Positions 9,007 through 17,570 of a DNA stretch of 57,785 nt are shown piece after piece. The position numbers were made by a program, and so were the translations under genes. The notes under the pieces were generated by a model. That model was not told the DNA's origin, did no database searches, and worked only from the letters and a program-made list of their open reading frames with translations. Within the stretch, counting starts at the first letter, position 1, and each line of letters opens with the position of its first letter. The stretch is taken from NCBI GenBank assembly GCA_015055625.1, contig SVHU01000012.1:14975-72759 (forward strand). The letters are read 5' to 3'. This DNA comes from Clostridiales bacterium. GTDB lineage: Bacteria > Bacillota > Clostridia > Christensenellales > Pumilibacteraceae.

Positions 9007-9036
9007 TTGACTTTATTAGTTGCGCTAGTATATAAT
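9007..9036 (+). promoter_or_regulatory. Promoter of the M20 amidohydrolase gene
   Basis: TTGACT (9007-9012), 18-bp spacer, TATAAT (9031-9036), then a GAGGTG ribosome binding site just before the ATG at 9062. Confidence 0.7.
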
Positions 9037-9061
9037 TTAGAAAAACCTTTTGAGGTGAAAT

Positions 9062-10390
9062 ATGGAAAAATTAATTAAAGCGGTGGAAAAGCACGAACAG
9101 CTCATTCTTGATGCTGAAAAATATCTTTGGGCAAACCCCGAAACGGGCTATAAAGAGGTTAAAACGCACAAATATCTCAAAGAAAAATTCGAGGCGCTTG
9201 GATATAAGCTTACGGAAGCGGACGGAATTACCGGCTTTTATACAACTATCAACACAGGCAGGGCAGGTCCTACCGTGCTGGTTCTTGGCGAAATGGACTC
9301 GGTAATTTGTCCCTCGCACCCTTCCGCTGATCCTGTTACAGGCGCGGTTCACGCTTGCGGACATCATTGTCAAGCATCGGCGCTTTTGGGCATTGCTTGC
9401 GCACTAAAAGAGCCAAACGTATTAGACGAAATGTGCGGAAAAATCAAGCTTTGCGCTGTACCTGCCGAAGAACTTTTGGAAATTACGTACAGAAGCGAGC
9501 TTATCGAAAAGGGCGTGATTTCTTACTACGGCGGAAAGACCGAATTTTTAAGCCGTGGCTACTTTGACGACGTTGACATAGCGCTTATGATTCACACAGG
9601 CGGTGGAATTGGCGTAGGAAAAGGGCATATCGGTTGTATAGCAAAACGCATAATTTACAAGGGAACAGCGGCGCACGCAGGAGGAGCGCCTTGGAGTGGC
9701 AACAACGCTTTATACGCAGCAACCAGCGGTCTGAACTCCGCAAACGCTATCCGCGAAACGTTTGTCGATAGCGACGTAATTCGCTTTCACCCTATCATTA
9801 CCGAGGGTGGGCAAATAGTTAACGCTATCCCTGAAAGGGTTTGCATAGAAAGTTACGTCAGAGGCAAAACGTACGATGCGATAGTAAAATCCAACAAACG
9901 CATAAACCAAGCGCTCATTGGCTCCGCGCTTTCGCTAAACTGCAACGTGGAAATTATCGACGCGCCCGGCTACGCTCCCGAAATTAACAGCGAGGATATG
10001 AGAATACTGGCGCAAGATGCTTCTCGTATTGCGCTCGGCGAAGAATGTAATCTTAGCGACCATACAAGTTCGGGAAGTACGGATATGGGTGATTTGTCGG
10101 GTATTATGCCTACCGTACAATGCTGGAGCGGTGGCGCAACAGGCAAAGGACACGGCAATGACTACTTTATCGTAGATGCGAAAAAAGCTACGCTAGACAG
10201 CGCAAAATGGCAATTGGGTATGCTCTATCTTCTCTTAAAAGACGGCGCAACAAGAGCAAAGACTATCAAGCAAAACTTCAAACCAGTCTATCCAAGCATT
10301 AAGGACTATCTCGATTTTATTAAGTCAATTTTCAGTAGCGGTGATAGAATAACCTATAACGACGACGGTACAGCAGTTGTTAAAATATAA
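9062..10390 (+). CDS. M20-family amidohydrolase (M20D, AbgB-like)
   Basis: A 442-residue zinc-type amidohydrolase. Visible motifs are GEMDS (Asp79), HACGHH (97-102), the AEE pair (136-137), the dimerisation-lid signature KGTAAHAGGAPWSGNNAL, and GSTDMGDLSGIMPTVQ with a late GKGHGNDYF near the C-terminus. These fit the branch holding AbgB (p-aminobenzoyl-glutamate hydrolase) and N-acyl amino acid hydrolases. It would cleave an amide bond of an N-acylated amino acid or dipeptide in the cytoplasm. It stands alone between the MurQ fusion (divergent) and the repeat array. A shortened remnant of another M20 gene occurs at 52593. The exact substrate is not predictable. Confidence 0.9.
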   Translation: MEKLIKAVEKHEQLILDAEKYLWANPETGYKEVKTHKYLKEKFEALGYKLTEADGITGFYTTINTGRAGPTVLVLGEMDSVICPSHPSADPVTGAVHACGHHCQASALLGIACALKEPNVLDEMCGKIKLCAVPAEELLEITYRSELIEKGVISYYGGKTEFLSRGYFDDVDIALMIHTGGGIGVGKGHIGCIAKRIIYKGTAAHAGGAPWSGNNALYAATSGLNSANAIRETFVDSDVIRFHPIITEGGQIVNAIPERVCIESYVRGKTYDAIVKSNKRINQALIGSALSLNCNVEIIDAPGYAPEINSEDMRILAQDASRIALGEECNLSDHTSSGSTDMGDLSGIMPTVQCWSGGATGKGHGNDYFIVDAKKATLDSAKWQLGMLYLLLKDGATRAKTIKQNFKPVYPSIKDYLDFIKSIFSSGDRITYNDDGTAVVKI

Positions 10391-11439
10391 CGCAAATCGG
10401 TGCGAAGGTGGTGGGCAGATCCACTGTCAATATGGGGGGCGTGTAATTATTCGGGCGATTCGTGAATCGCCCCTACATAATAACTAACATTATCTGATTA
10501 CTTGCTTTAGTTAAAGTACTTATATCGGATCCAACGTCCACGTTGGTCATTGCGAACCGTTGAAAACGGTGTGGCAATCTCCACACGGAAGCAACTCATA
10601 AAAAAAGCAAGAATAATCGGATTTTCCTTTTACTCTTGCTTTTATTTTTTGCTAAACATACCACCACCCCCATTGTAGGGGCGATTCGCGAATCGGTGCG
10701 CAGACGCACTCTCAATATGAATAACTAACGATAGCTAATTACTAGCTTTACTTTAAGCACAATATTTAGGCTCCAACGTTTACGTTGGCGCGCCTTCGCT
10801 CTGTCCACGTTTATCATTTCGAGCGTCAGTCGAGAAATCTCTAGATCTCTCCACGCGCTATCACTCTGTCCACGTTGGTCATTTCGAGCGTCAGTCGAGA
10901 AATCTCTAGATCTCACCACGCGCTATCGCTCTGTCCACACTGTCATTGCGAGCCTACGTAGTAGGCGTGGCAATCTCAAATTTATGATAAACTCTTAATA
11001 TAACAATTTTATTTATAATAAAAAAGCAAGAATAATCGGATTTTTCCTTTTACTCTTGCTTTATTTTTTGCTAAACATACCACCACCCCCATTGTACGGG
11101 CGATTCACGAATCGGTGCGCAGACGCACTCTCAATATGAATAACTAACGATAGCTAATTACTAGCTTTACTTTAAGCACAACATTTAGGATTCAACGTTT
11201 ACGTTGGCGCGCTATCGCTCTGTCCACACTGTCATTGCGAGCGTCAGTCGAGAAATCTCTAGATCTCTCCACGCACTATCGCTCTGTCCACACTGTCATT
11301 GCGAGCCTACGTAGTAGGCGTGGCAATCTCTACAAAAAAGCAAACCACATAAAAAAGCAAGAATAATCGGATTTTTCCTTTTACTCTTGCTTTTATTTTT
11401 TATTTAATTGTCGAGTTTTACGCAATACGTATTGCTAAA
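10391..11439. repeat. Left array of composite dispersed repeats
   Basis: This gap of over 1 kb holds no gene. It contains: (T) terminator-like hairpins built on AAAAGCAAGAATAA and its partner TTTACTCTTGCTTTT, at 10601-10645, 11020-11064 and 11351-11395; (A) GGGCGATTC palindromes at 10453, 10677 and 11097; (C) CAACGT/ACGTTG palindromes near 10528, 10776 and 11192; and (D) units starting GTCATTGCGAG or GTCATTTCGAG and ending GGCAATCTC or AGAAATCTCTAG, near 10549, 10816, 10876, 10942, 11230 and 11294. T, A, C and D occur in the same order in each long unit (about 10601-10975 and 11020-11340). Confidence 0.9.
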
Positions 11440-12669
11440 TTATAAACCAAGTAATGCTTTTTTCTTTGCATCAAACTCTTCCTGAGTAATTACGCCCATA
11501 TCAAGAAGCTCCTTAAACTTCTTAAGCTCTTCTGCAGGAGAAAGCGATACAACGGTTGTTCCACCGTTCTTTTGCTTCTTATAAAATTCAACTCTGCTTC
11601 TAATATAATCTGCAACCTGTTGCATTAATTCGTTAGTAGTTTCCTTTACCTGACCGGGATCGTAAGTAAACGAATTTTCATTAAAGAAGTTGCTTCCTTT
11701 ATTGTTCATCGAAGAGGACGCTGTTTCGAGCTGTAAATATCCGATTTGCATTTTTGCAAGCTTAAACTGAACACCCAAAACGTCCGAATAGTAAATAGTC
11801 TTTTCGCCGTCGCTTGCATTTCCTGTCATAATGGAACCAAACGTTACCTTTGTTGTAATAACACACTTGTCCTCATACACCTTCATGCTTCTGCCTCTTA
11901 CACCCTGAAGGTCATAGATAACACCGTTAGCGCCAGCTTGGGGCATGGGCTGTTGTACAGGTGCTTGAGGGATAGGCTGTTGCATAGGCATTTGCTGAGG
12001 AACAGGCTGTTGTACAGGTGCTTGCTGTGGAGGTACGTATTGAGGCTGAGCATAAGGATTATATCCTGCGTTGGGGTTATAGCCTGCGTTGGGGTTATAT
12101 CCTGCATTGGGGTTATTGTACTGAGGTTGAGCATAGGGATTATATCCTGCATTGGGAGCAGTCTTAGCTCCACCAAGAGTATCAGGAACACAACGATTGA
12201 TAACAATGTAACCAACCATAAAAATAACCTGAAGAATAAGGGGAACAAAGCATGCAGTTTCTATAAGACTTGCATAGTAATTCTTTGTGATCGAATTGAA
12301 TACAATAACAAGTACAATACCTTCAAGCATGTATAGTCCTGCAATTACCATTGAGAATACAAACACCAAAACCTTGAAAGCTGTTTTCTCATTTTTGATA
12401 TTAATGCAAGCAAATATAATTGCTGGAATTGCCATCAATAATTCCATTATTGAGAACATTCCATACAAAACCAAAGCCCACTGAAACGAGCTGCCGGTAA
12501 TAAAGTAGCTTTCTTGCATTGCAAGCATATCAAAACCGTTTAGCGCTGTTTTAGTTCCATAATAATCGTGTCCATAACCTCTAAGGCCAATTATGGTGAA
12601 ACACAACGTAAGGATACACATTAGAGCCATAAGGCCAAGAATGACCTTTCTTAAAATACTTTTTACCAT
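11440..12669 (-). CDS. Membrane protein with Gln/Pro-rich linker and C-terminal SHOCT domain
   Basis: A 409-residue protein with about four transmembrane helices in residues 1-165 and a low-complexity linker at about 175-245. The linker has repeats of NAGYNP and NPYAQPQY, then runs rich in Q, P and M. A globular segment follows at about 250-365 (VIYDLQGVRGRSMKVYEDK onward; PH-like, used in relatives for membrane-proximal sensing). A SHOCT motif closes it (ELKKFKELLDMGVITQEEF, extending to KKALLGL). SHOCT proteins are often small-molecule or stress-linked oligomerisation modules. The gene has a full consensus promoter overlapped by an inverted repeat, next to a divergent XRE regulator that probably represses it. 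Repeat arrays flank the pair. Function unknown. Confidence 0.8.
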   Translation of the reverse strand: MVKSILRKVILGLMALMCILTLCFTIIGLRGYGHDYYGTKTALNGFDMLAMQESYFITGSSFQWALVLYGMFSIMELLMAIPAIIFACINIKNEKTAFKVLVFVFSMVIAGLYMLEGIVLVIVFNSITKNYYASLIETACFVPLILQVIFMVGYIVINRCVPDTLGGAKTAPNAGYNPYAQPQYNNPNAGYNPNAGYNPNAGYNPYAQPQYVPPQQAPVQQPVPQQMPMQQPIPQAPVQQPMPQAGANGVIYDLQGVRGRSMKVYEDKCVITTKVTFGSIMTGNASDGEKTIYYSDVLGVQFKLAKMQIGYLQLETASSSMNNKGSNFFNENSFTYDPGQVKETTNELMQQVADYIRSRVEFYKKQKNGGTTVVSLSPAEELKKFKELLDMGVITQEEFDAKKKALLGL

Positions 12670-12702
12670 ATAATTTTCTCCTTTTTGTATAAGATATCAT
12701 TA

Positions 12703-12731
12703 ATTATACTAGATAAAATGTCTAGTGTCAA
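12703..12731 (-). promoter_or_regulatory. Consensus promoter of the SHOCT membrane gene
   Basis: On the minus strand: TTGACA (12726-12731), 17-bp spacer, TATAAT (12703-12708), a perfect match. The ATG at 12669 has AGGAG upstream. A second TTGACA (12740-12745) lies just upstream. Confidence 0.85.
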
Positions 12732-12739
12732 GACATTTT
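12715..12739. promoter_or_regulatory. Probable XRE operator
   Basis: The inverted repeat AAAATGTCT (12715-12723), 7 bp, AGACATTTT (12731-12739) covers the spacer and touches the -35 box of the promoter above, and lies 27 bp before the XRE regulator start. Binding here would block the SHOCT gene and possibly autoregulate the regulator. Confidence 0.6.
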
Positions 12740-12765
12740 TGTCAAGTTTATAGTAAAATTTTTAT

Positions 12766-12966
12766 ATGGATAAACTATTTTGTAAAAACTTAAAAGAAAG
12801 TCGAAAAGCATGCAATCTTACGCAAAAAGAGGTCGCTCAAAAACTAGACGTTGTAGAAAGTTGCTACGCTAATTGGGAGCAAGGCAGAACCGAACCCAAT
12901 ATAGATATGCTAAGAAAACTAGGCATAATTTTTAACATTGCTATCGACGACCTTATTAACGGCTAA
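12766..12966 (+). CDS. Small XRE-family helix-turn-helix regulator
   Basis: A 66-residue single-domain Cro/C1-type DNA-binding protein. The helix-turn-helix spans about residues 7-60 (LKESRKACNLTQKEVAQKL, then YANWEQGRTEPN and FNIAIDDLI). It has no effector domain. No convincing Shine-Dalgarno is seen (the upstream is AAAATTTTTAT), so translation may be weak or the message may have a very short leader. It is divergent from the SHOCT membrane gene, with an inverted repeat in the gap, which suggests local repression. It is followed within 10 bp by a T-type repeat hairpin that can act as its terminator. Confidence 0.88.
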   Translation: MDKLFCKNLKESRKACNLTQKEVAQKLDVVESCYANWEQGRTEPNIDMLRKLGIIFNIAIDDLING

Positions 12967-13576
12967 ATACATAATAAAAGCAAGAATAATCGGATTTTTC
13001 CTTTTACTCTTGCTTTAATTTTTTGCTAAACATACCACCACCCCCATTGTAGGGGCGATTCACGAATCGGTGCGCAGACGCACTCTCAATATGAATAACT
13101 AACGATAGCTAATTACTAGCTTTACTTTAAGCACAACATTTAGGCTCCAACGTCCACGTTGGTGTGCACTGTCATTTCGAGCATCAGTCGAGAAATCTCT
13201 AGATCTCTCCACGCGCTATCGCTCTGTCCACTCTGTCATTGCGAGGAACGTTAGTGACGTGGCAATCTCTACAAAAAAGCAAACCACATAAAAAAAGCAA
13301 GAATAATCGGATTTTCCTTTTACTCTTGCTTTTATTTTTTGCTAAACATACCACCACCCCCATTGTAGGGGCGATTCACGAATCGTCCGTTGACCGTAAT
13401 ACCCCCCTATACTGTCATTGCGAGCCTACATAGTAGGCGTGGCAATCTCTACAAAAAAGCAAACCACATAAAAAAGCAAGAATAATCGGATTTTTCCTTT
13501 TACTCTTGCTTTTATTTTTTATTTAATTGTCAAGTTTTACGCAATACGTATGCATCATAATGCTACATTATGAATA
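12967..13576. repeat. Right array of composite dispersed repeats
   Basis: No gene is seen in these 610 bases. T-type hairpins lie at 12975-13017, 13290-13335 and 13471-13515. GGGGCGATTC units lie at 13052 and 13369. A CAACGT/ACGTTG palindrome is near 13149, and GTCATTTCGAG and GTCATTGCGAG units are at about 13170, 13236 and 13411. The long unit 12975-13280 repeats the order seen in the left array. The last T unit is followed by TTTAATTGTCAAGTTTTACG (13522-13541), almost the same as the sequence after the T unit at 11351, so the flanks of the genes ending at 11440 and 13577 are duplicates. Confidence 0.9.
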
Positions 13577-14779
13577 TTAAATCTCGTCGGTATGGATTTT
13601 TACACCGTTTGCTCTAAGCTTGTTTTGAAGCTTTGCTACGTCTATATTTGCTATTGTGTCTTGCAACATTGCAGCCGCTATTCCCACAGCCTCGCCACTT
13701 ACCGCGCACACAGGAATAACGCGCGTAATATCCCACATATCGTCGCTAACCGATATACTTCTTCCACACGTAAACATATTATCTATATCGGTGTACAAGC
13801 ATCTGAACGGAAGCTCGTACACTGGTCCTTTTTTATGCCAATTGGAGAAAAGTCCTACGCTATCGTCAAACCTAACTCTTATCTCCTCGTCACACATAAC
13901 GTACTTTCCGTCAATTCGTCTTGTCATTCTTATTTGAGGTGTTGTTGCGATAGTGCAAAGCGCGTGATTATCACCCACCTCACCCTTTTTCAAAAAGTCG
14001 TCCAATATCTGACTATGGCAAAATTCTGTAAGCTCGCTAAGTTCCTTTCCGTCTAAGCCCGTATACCTTTTGCGCGTATCGTTTTCGATTTTTTCTTGGG
14101 TTTTATACTTGTCGGGGATATCCGCAAAGCCAAGCATTCTGAGCTTGTAGGCGTTCTCGAAATACTCATAATACCAATACGCCGCGACATTGCCCTGACC
14201 AAAATTAACGGTGGGAGCTTGAGCAAACTTAAACAAATCCGCATCGCCTGTACCGTCTACAAAAGCGTTTGCCATATACGCTTCTCTTCCACTCTTGTTT
14301 TCGGTTATAACCGCGTCTATGTGGTTGCCGTTTTTTACAACCGAGCAAACGGACGTGCCGTACAAAATATCTACGCCCTCTTTTTTTAGGAGCTGTTCAC
14401 ACAAAATCGCGAATACGTTTGCGTTAAACTGTGTTTCAAAGCGAGTTTTCTTACGCGCTTCCTTATCTCCGTTTTCGTTTAGCCAAAAGTCTATATTTCT
14501 ATCTTCGTACCCTAACGACACGGAAAGTCTTAGCAATTCTTCTGCAATACCAAAAGAAACCTGAGTGCCTTCTCCGTCGCAAAGCGGAAGATATATAGTA
14601 ACAAGCCCAGCTGTTGCAAGACCACCAAGCATAAACGACTTTTCAATAAGCAAAGTTTTTGCACCCTCTCTTTTTGAAGCGAGCGCAGCGCTTATTCCTG
14701 CAATTCCACCACCTGCAACAATTACGTCGTAGTTTCCTTTAACAGGAACACTTTTTGCTTCTTCTACTAAAGTTTCCAT
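13577..14779 (-). CDS. FAD-dependent oxidoreductase (FAD_oxidored family)
   Basis: A 400-residue flavoprotein. The N-terminal Rossmann fold is clear (YDVIVAGGGIAGISAALA, then TLLIEKS about 25 residues later and FMLGGLATAGLV). The C-terminal part holds a second FAD-contact region (FTCGRSISVSDDMWDITRV, then AVGIAAAM). This architecture belongs to the FAD_oxidored group found beside sugar-degradation genes. The substrate may be a sugar or organic acid. A longer frame is open upstream, but the ATG at 14779 is preceded by GGAGAAAATA, so I start there. It has a near-consensus promoter and opposes a glycosidase-like gene. The repeat array begins right after its stop. Confidence 0.85.
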   Translation of the reverse strand: METLVEEAKSVPVKGNYDVIVAGGGIAGISAALASKREGAKTLLIEKSFMLGGLATAGLVTIYLPLCDGEGTQVSFGIAEELLRLSVSLGYEDRNIDFWLNENGDKEARKKTRFETQFNANVFAILCEQLLKKEGVDILYGTSVCSVVKNGNHIDAVITENKSGREAYMANAFVDGTGDADLFKFAQAPTVNFGQGNVAAYWYYEYFENAYKLRMLGFADIPDKYKTQEKIENDTRKRYTGLDGKELSELTEFCHSQILDDFLKKGEVGDNHALCTIATTPQIRMTRRIDGKYVMCDEEIRVRFDDSVGLFSNWHKKGPVYELPFRCLYTDIDNMFTCGRSISVSDDMWDITRVIPVCAVSGEAVGIAAAMLQDTIANIDVAKLQNKLRANGVKIHTDEI

Positions 14780-14819
14780 TATTTTCTCCTTTTTCTGTTT
14801 GCAACTTCGTGATAAAAGC

Positions 14820-14848
14820 ATTATACCACACACATAATAAAATTTCAA
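14820..14848 (-). promoter_or_regulatory. Promoter of the FAD oxidoreductase gene
   Basis: On the minus strand: TTGAAA (14843-14848), 17-bp spacer, TATAAT (14820-14825). Confidence 0.7.
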
Positions 14849-14986
14849 GACTATTACAAAAAAATTATATTTATTCCACTATTCTATCCCTTTTTATTCC
14901 CATTATTTTCCAAACTAAAAACAAAAAATGTCACCAAACACTATTAAAATCCAAAAAATTATTAACTTTTATATAAAGAAAGGATA

Positions 14987-15015
14987 TTTACATTCGCTAA
15001 GATTGATATTATACT
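14987..15015 (+). promoter_or_regulatory. Promoter of glycosidase-like gene 1
   Basis: TTTACA (14987-14992), 17-bp spacer, TATACT (15010-15015). A GGGAGAAAG ribosome binding site precedes the ATG at 15052. Confidence 0.7.
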
Positions 15016-15051
15016 AATAACAGCAAACAAAAAACTGTATGGGAGAAAGTT

Positions 15052-16506
15052 ATGAAAAAATGGGTGATAGTATACGGCGACTACGAACAGGACAAAAAAG
15101 CCGTATCATTAATTAATAGCAAAGTTTGCGAGCAAATCAACTTTCCCACGCATTGCGAAAAAGCGGATATCGTAGACAAGCAAACGCTAAAGGACAACAA
15201 TATCATTTTGATTGGCTCTTCAAGCAACGCTCTTATATCTACACTTATAGACGAAAACAAGCTGGAAAAATGCAACAAACCGCAACAATATTATATTTAC
15301 GTAAACGATAGCTTTTGGAACAAGGACAACTCCGTAATCGTAATAAGCGGATACGATAAAGCCGGTATAACGTACGGCGCAGTGGATTTTATTAACCTCT
15401 ATCTTGGCGACAAAGTTCACGACAAAAACGGCTATAATATTGTAGACGATAGGTTTTATAAAACGGCGTTCTTGCAAAAAACTCCAGCCTTTTCACGTCT
15501 TTCCGCCCCCTCAATTTCAGAGCGCGGAATTTGGTGCTGGGCTCATTGCGTGTACGACTATAAGAAGTTCTTTGACAACATGCTTATGCTAAAGCTCAAT
15601 GTTGCCGTGCTTTGGACGGACTACGCTCCAATAAACGCAAAAGAGGTCGTATCTTACGCTCACGAATGTGGTATAAAACTCATTTGGGGTTACAGCTGGG
15701 GCTGGGAAGTCGATAGCGCCGTGCTCACCGATTTTTCTTCGCCTGCTCAGCTTGAAATCTGGTCGGAAAAAATAATTAAAAAATATGAAGACGAGTTCTT
15801 GAACACGGGTTGCGACGGTATATATTTTCAAACCTTTACCGAACGCAACGACAACACCGTAAACGGAAAGTGCGTTGCCGAAACGGTAACTACTTGGGTT
15901 AACGGAATTTTTGCAAAAATGAAAGCAAAATACCCTAACATTCGCGTTCAGTTCGGACTTCACGCAACGTCGGTTAAAGAGGATACTGAGTTTATTAAAA
16001 ACGTCGATCCCGATATGGAAATAATCTGGGAAGACTGCGGATCATTCCCTTACCGCTACTATCACACCACTCACGACTTTGCCGACACTCTCAATTTCAC
16101 CTCTAAAATTTGCACGCTTCGCTCGCCTTACGATAAGTTTGGAGCGGTACTAAAAGGAATGACAACACTTAACTGGGCGATATTCGAACATCAAACAGGT
16201 CCATACGTAATGGGCGAACACTCGCAGTTATACGTCGAAAAACGCGGTGAGGAAAAACGTAAGCTTTGGCGATTATTCCAAACGGAATGGCTAAATAAAA
16301 AACATTTCTTCCTGGATACAGTTAAGCAAATTCTCAAAACAAGGGACGGCAACATCAGCTTGCAACTGCTTGTAGAGGACGGACTTTTAGAGTATAAAGT
16401 CTGGCTCCCGGTTGCCTTTGCTTGCGAAATGCTGTGGCAGACAGATATAACCGAAGAAGAACTTGTAGAACGCGTTTTGCAGTTCCCTTGCGTTCACCTT
16501 GCCTGA
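15052..16506 (+). CDS. Glycoside hydrolase-like protein, paralogue 1
   Basis: A 484-residue protein with an alpha/beta N-terminal domain (about 1-145, including YDKAGITYGAVDFINLYL) and a TIM-barrel-like region (about 155-484). The N-terminal domain resembles the one preceding the catalytic barrel in GH67, GH84 and some GH20 enzymes. Acidic candidates are Glu264 in GCDGIYFQTFTER and Glu327 in IIWEDC. No signal peptide is seen, so it acts inside the cell. It is clearly related to the protein at 19997: both share GCDGIYFQ-FTER, VQFGLH or LQFGLH, IWEDC or LWEDC, and GPYVMG or GPFVMG. The genes lie 3.5 kb apart on opposite strands. I call it glycosidase-like by fold; the exact family and activity are unproven. 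Confidence 0.7.
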   Translation: MKKWVIVYGDYEQDKKAVSLINSKVCEQINFPTHCEKADIVDKQTLKDNNIILIGSSSNALISTLIDENKLEKCNKPQQYYIYVNDSFWNKDNSVIVISGYDKAGITYGAVDFINLYLGDKVHDKNGYNIVDDRFYKTAFLQKTPAFSRLSAPSISERGIWCWAHCVYDYKKFFDNMLMLKLNVAVLWTDYAPINAKEVVSYAHECGIKLIWGYSWGWEVDSAVLTDFSSPAQLEIWSEKIIKKYEDEFLNTGCDGIYFQTFTERNDNTVNGKCVAETVTTWVNGIFAKMKAKYPNIRVQFGLHATSVKEDTEFIKNVDPDMEIIWEDCGSFPYRYYHTTHDFADTLNFTSKICTLRSPYDKFGAVLKGMTTLNWAIFEHQTGPYVMGEHSQLYVEKRGEEKRKLWRLFQTEWLNKKHFFLDTVKQILKTRDGNISLQLLVEDGLLEYKVWLPVAFACEMLWQTDITEEELVERVLQFPCVHLA

Positions 16507-16547
16507 AAAACTCAATAACGTATGCATAAAAACGTTACAATTCACAT

Positions 16548-16587
16548 AAAAAGCGGTAGACTTGATCAGTCCACCGCTTTGTTTTTT
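16548..16587 (+). terminator. Terminator of glycosidase-like gene 1
   Basis: AAAGCGGT (16550-16557) pairs with ACCGCTTT (16573-16580), with further pairing inside, followed by GTTTTTT. Confidence 0.85.
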
Positions 16588-16653
16588 AGCGCAATATATT
16601 ATCTTCTACAAAACCACTATAAACCATAACGTCGACTGTTTTACTTTACAACC

Positions 16654-16678
16654 GTAGGGGCGATTCACGAATCGCCCA
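16654..16678. repeat. Dispersed palindrome, GGGCGATTC family
   Basis: GTAGGGGCGATTC (16655-16667) with its complementary arm ACGAATCGCCC. A lone member of the family found in the 10.4-13.6 kb arrays. Confidence 0.8.
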
Positions 16679-16759
16679 CTATACAAATACACTTAACTGC
16701 AATTAATTATTAAATAACGTTAAAAAACTAAAGACTCTTAAACGCCAGTTTTACAACGT

Positions 16760-17560
16760 TTAGTCAAACAAGCCTTTTGCAATGCTCTCACTCGTACAAA
16801 ACTCCACGTCAGGAAGATTTTGCAAAAGCGTTGCGGGAATTTGGGGCTGAGGCTTATCGAAAAGCACGTGCTTTACTATACCGTGTTGCCACTCACGATT
16901 GAGCGCGATATAGATTTTTTTAGACGCGAGAATTTGCTTCATTCCCACGGTAATGCAAAACTCTGGCATTCCTCTAAGATCTCCACGCTGATATCCGTAC
17001 GCATTTATGGTACGCGTTTCTCTGCTTATGGGCAAAACTCGGGTTCCAAGATTTGCATACTCTTCCGCCGTTATCTTATCTCCCTCTTCCGCAGGCTCGT
17101 TAAAAGCGATATGTCCGTTTATACCAAGACCACCCAAGCATAAATCCACTCCGCCTAAGCTGGCAATAAGCTCGTCATACTCCTTTTCCTTGCCCACTTG
17201 TGGGAACATTCTTTGCTCTATCGGCATAACAAGCTCGGGATCTACCCTGTTATAAAACTCGCTGTTCATTCGCTTTTTGAAGCTCATATAATGCTCGGGA
17301 TCAATCATCTCGGTGGGCGAAATCATATACTCGTCCATATTGAAAAACCAAACGTTTTTGAGCGACACTTTAAGCTGATTTACCATTCTTGCCAAAATAG
17401 GATACTGATCGGTAGGACCTACTGGCACAATCATTACCGTCTTTTTATTTTGCGCGTTATTTTTCATAATCTCACCCAGCATTGTAAGCGCCATATCAAA
17501 ATACACGTCCCACTCTTTGTCTACCGTTCTGAATTTTATTCCGTTTACCTTAGTTTCCAT
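16760..17560 (-). CDS. nagB: Glucosamine-6-phosphate deaminase-like protein
   Basis: A 266-residue NagB-family protein, the usual length. The family would turn glucosamine-6-phosphate into fructose-6-phosphate and ammonia. It keeps the FFNMDEY block (Asp76, general-base position) and GLGINGHIAFNEP (144-156) with the ring-opening His. Two deviations stand out: the GxxDGH motif reads GINGH, so the Asp before Gly-His is Asn148, and the phosphate-binding T/SGxTP loop reads VGPTDQYP. It may be a divergent subfamily rather than a textbook NagB. The start is the ATG at 17560, preceded by AGGAGAAAAAGT. It follows nagA by 10 bp and ends the epimerase-nagA-nagB operon. The gene symbol rests on family and context. 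Confidence 0.82.
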   Translation of the reverse strand: METKVNGIKFRTVDKEWDVYFDMALTMLGEIMKNNAQNKKTVMIVPVGPTDQYPILARMVNQLKVSLKNVWFFNMDEYMISPTEMIDPEHYMSFKKRMNSEFYNRVDPELVMPIEQRMFPQVGKEKEYDELIASLGGVDLCLGGLGINGHIAFNEPAEEGDKITAEEYANLGTRVLPISRETRTINAYGYQRGDLRGMPEFCITVGMKQILASKKIYIALNREWQHGIVKHVLFDKPQPQIPATLLQNLPDVEFCTSESIAKGLFD

Positions 17561-17570
17561 ACTTTTTCTC

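Noticed and set aside
10391-13576. CRISPR array
   Set aside because: The repeats differ in type and spacing, and no uniform spacers or cas genes are present.
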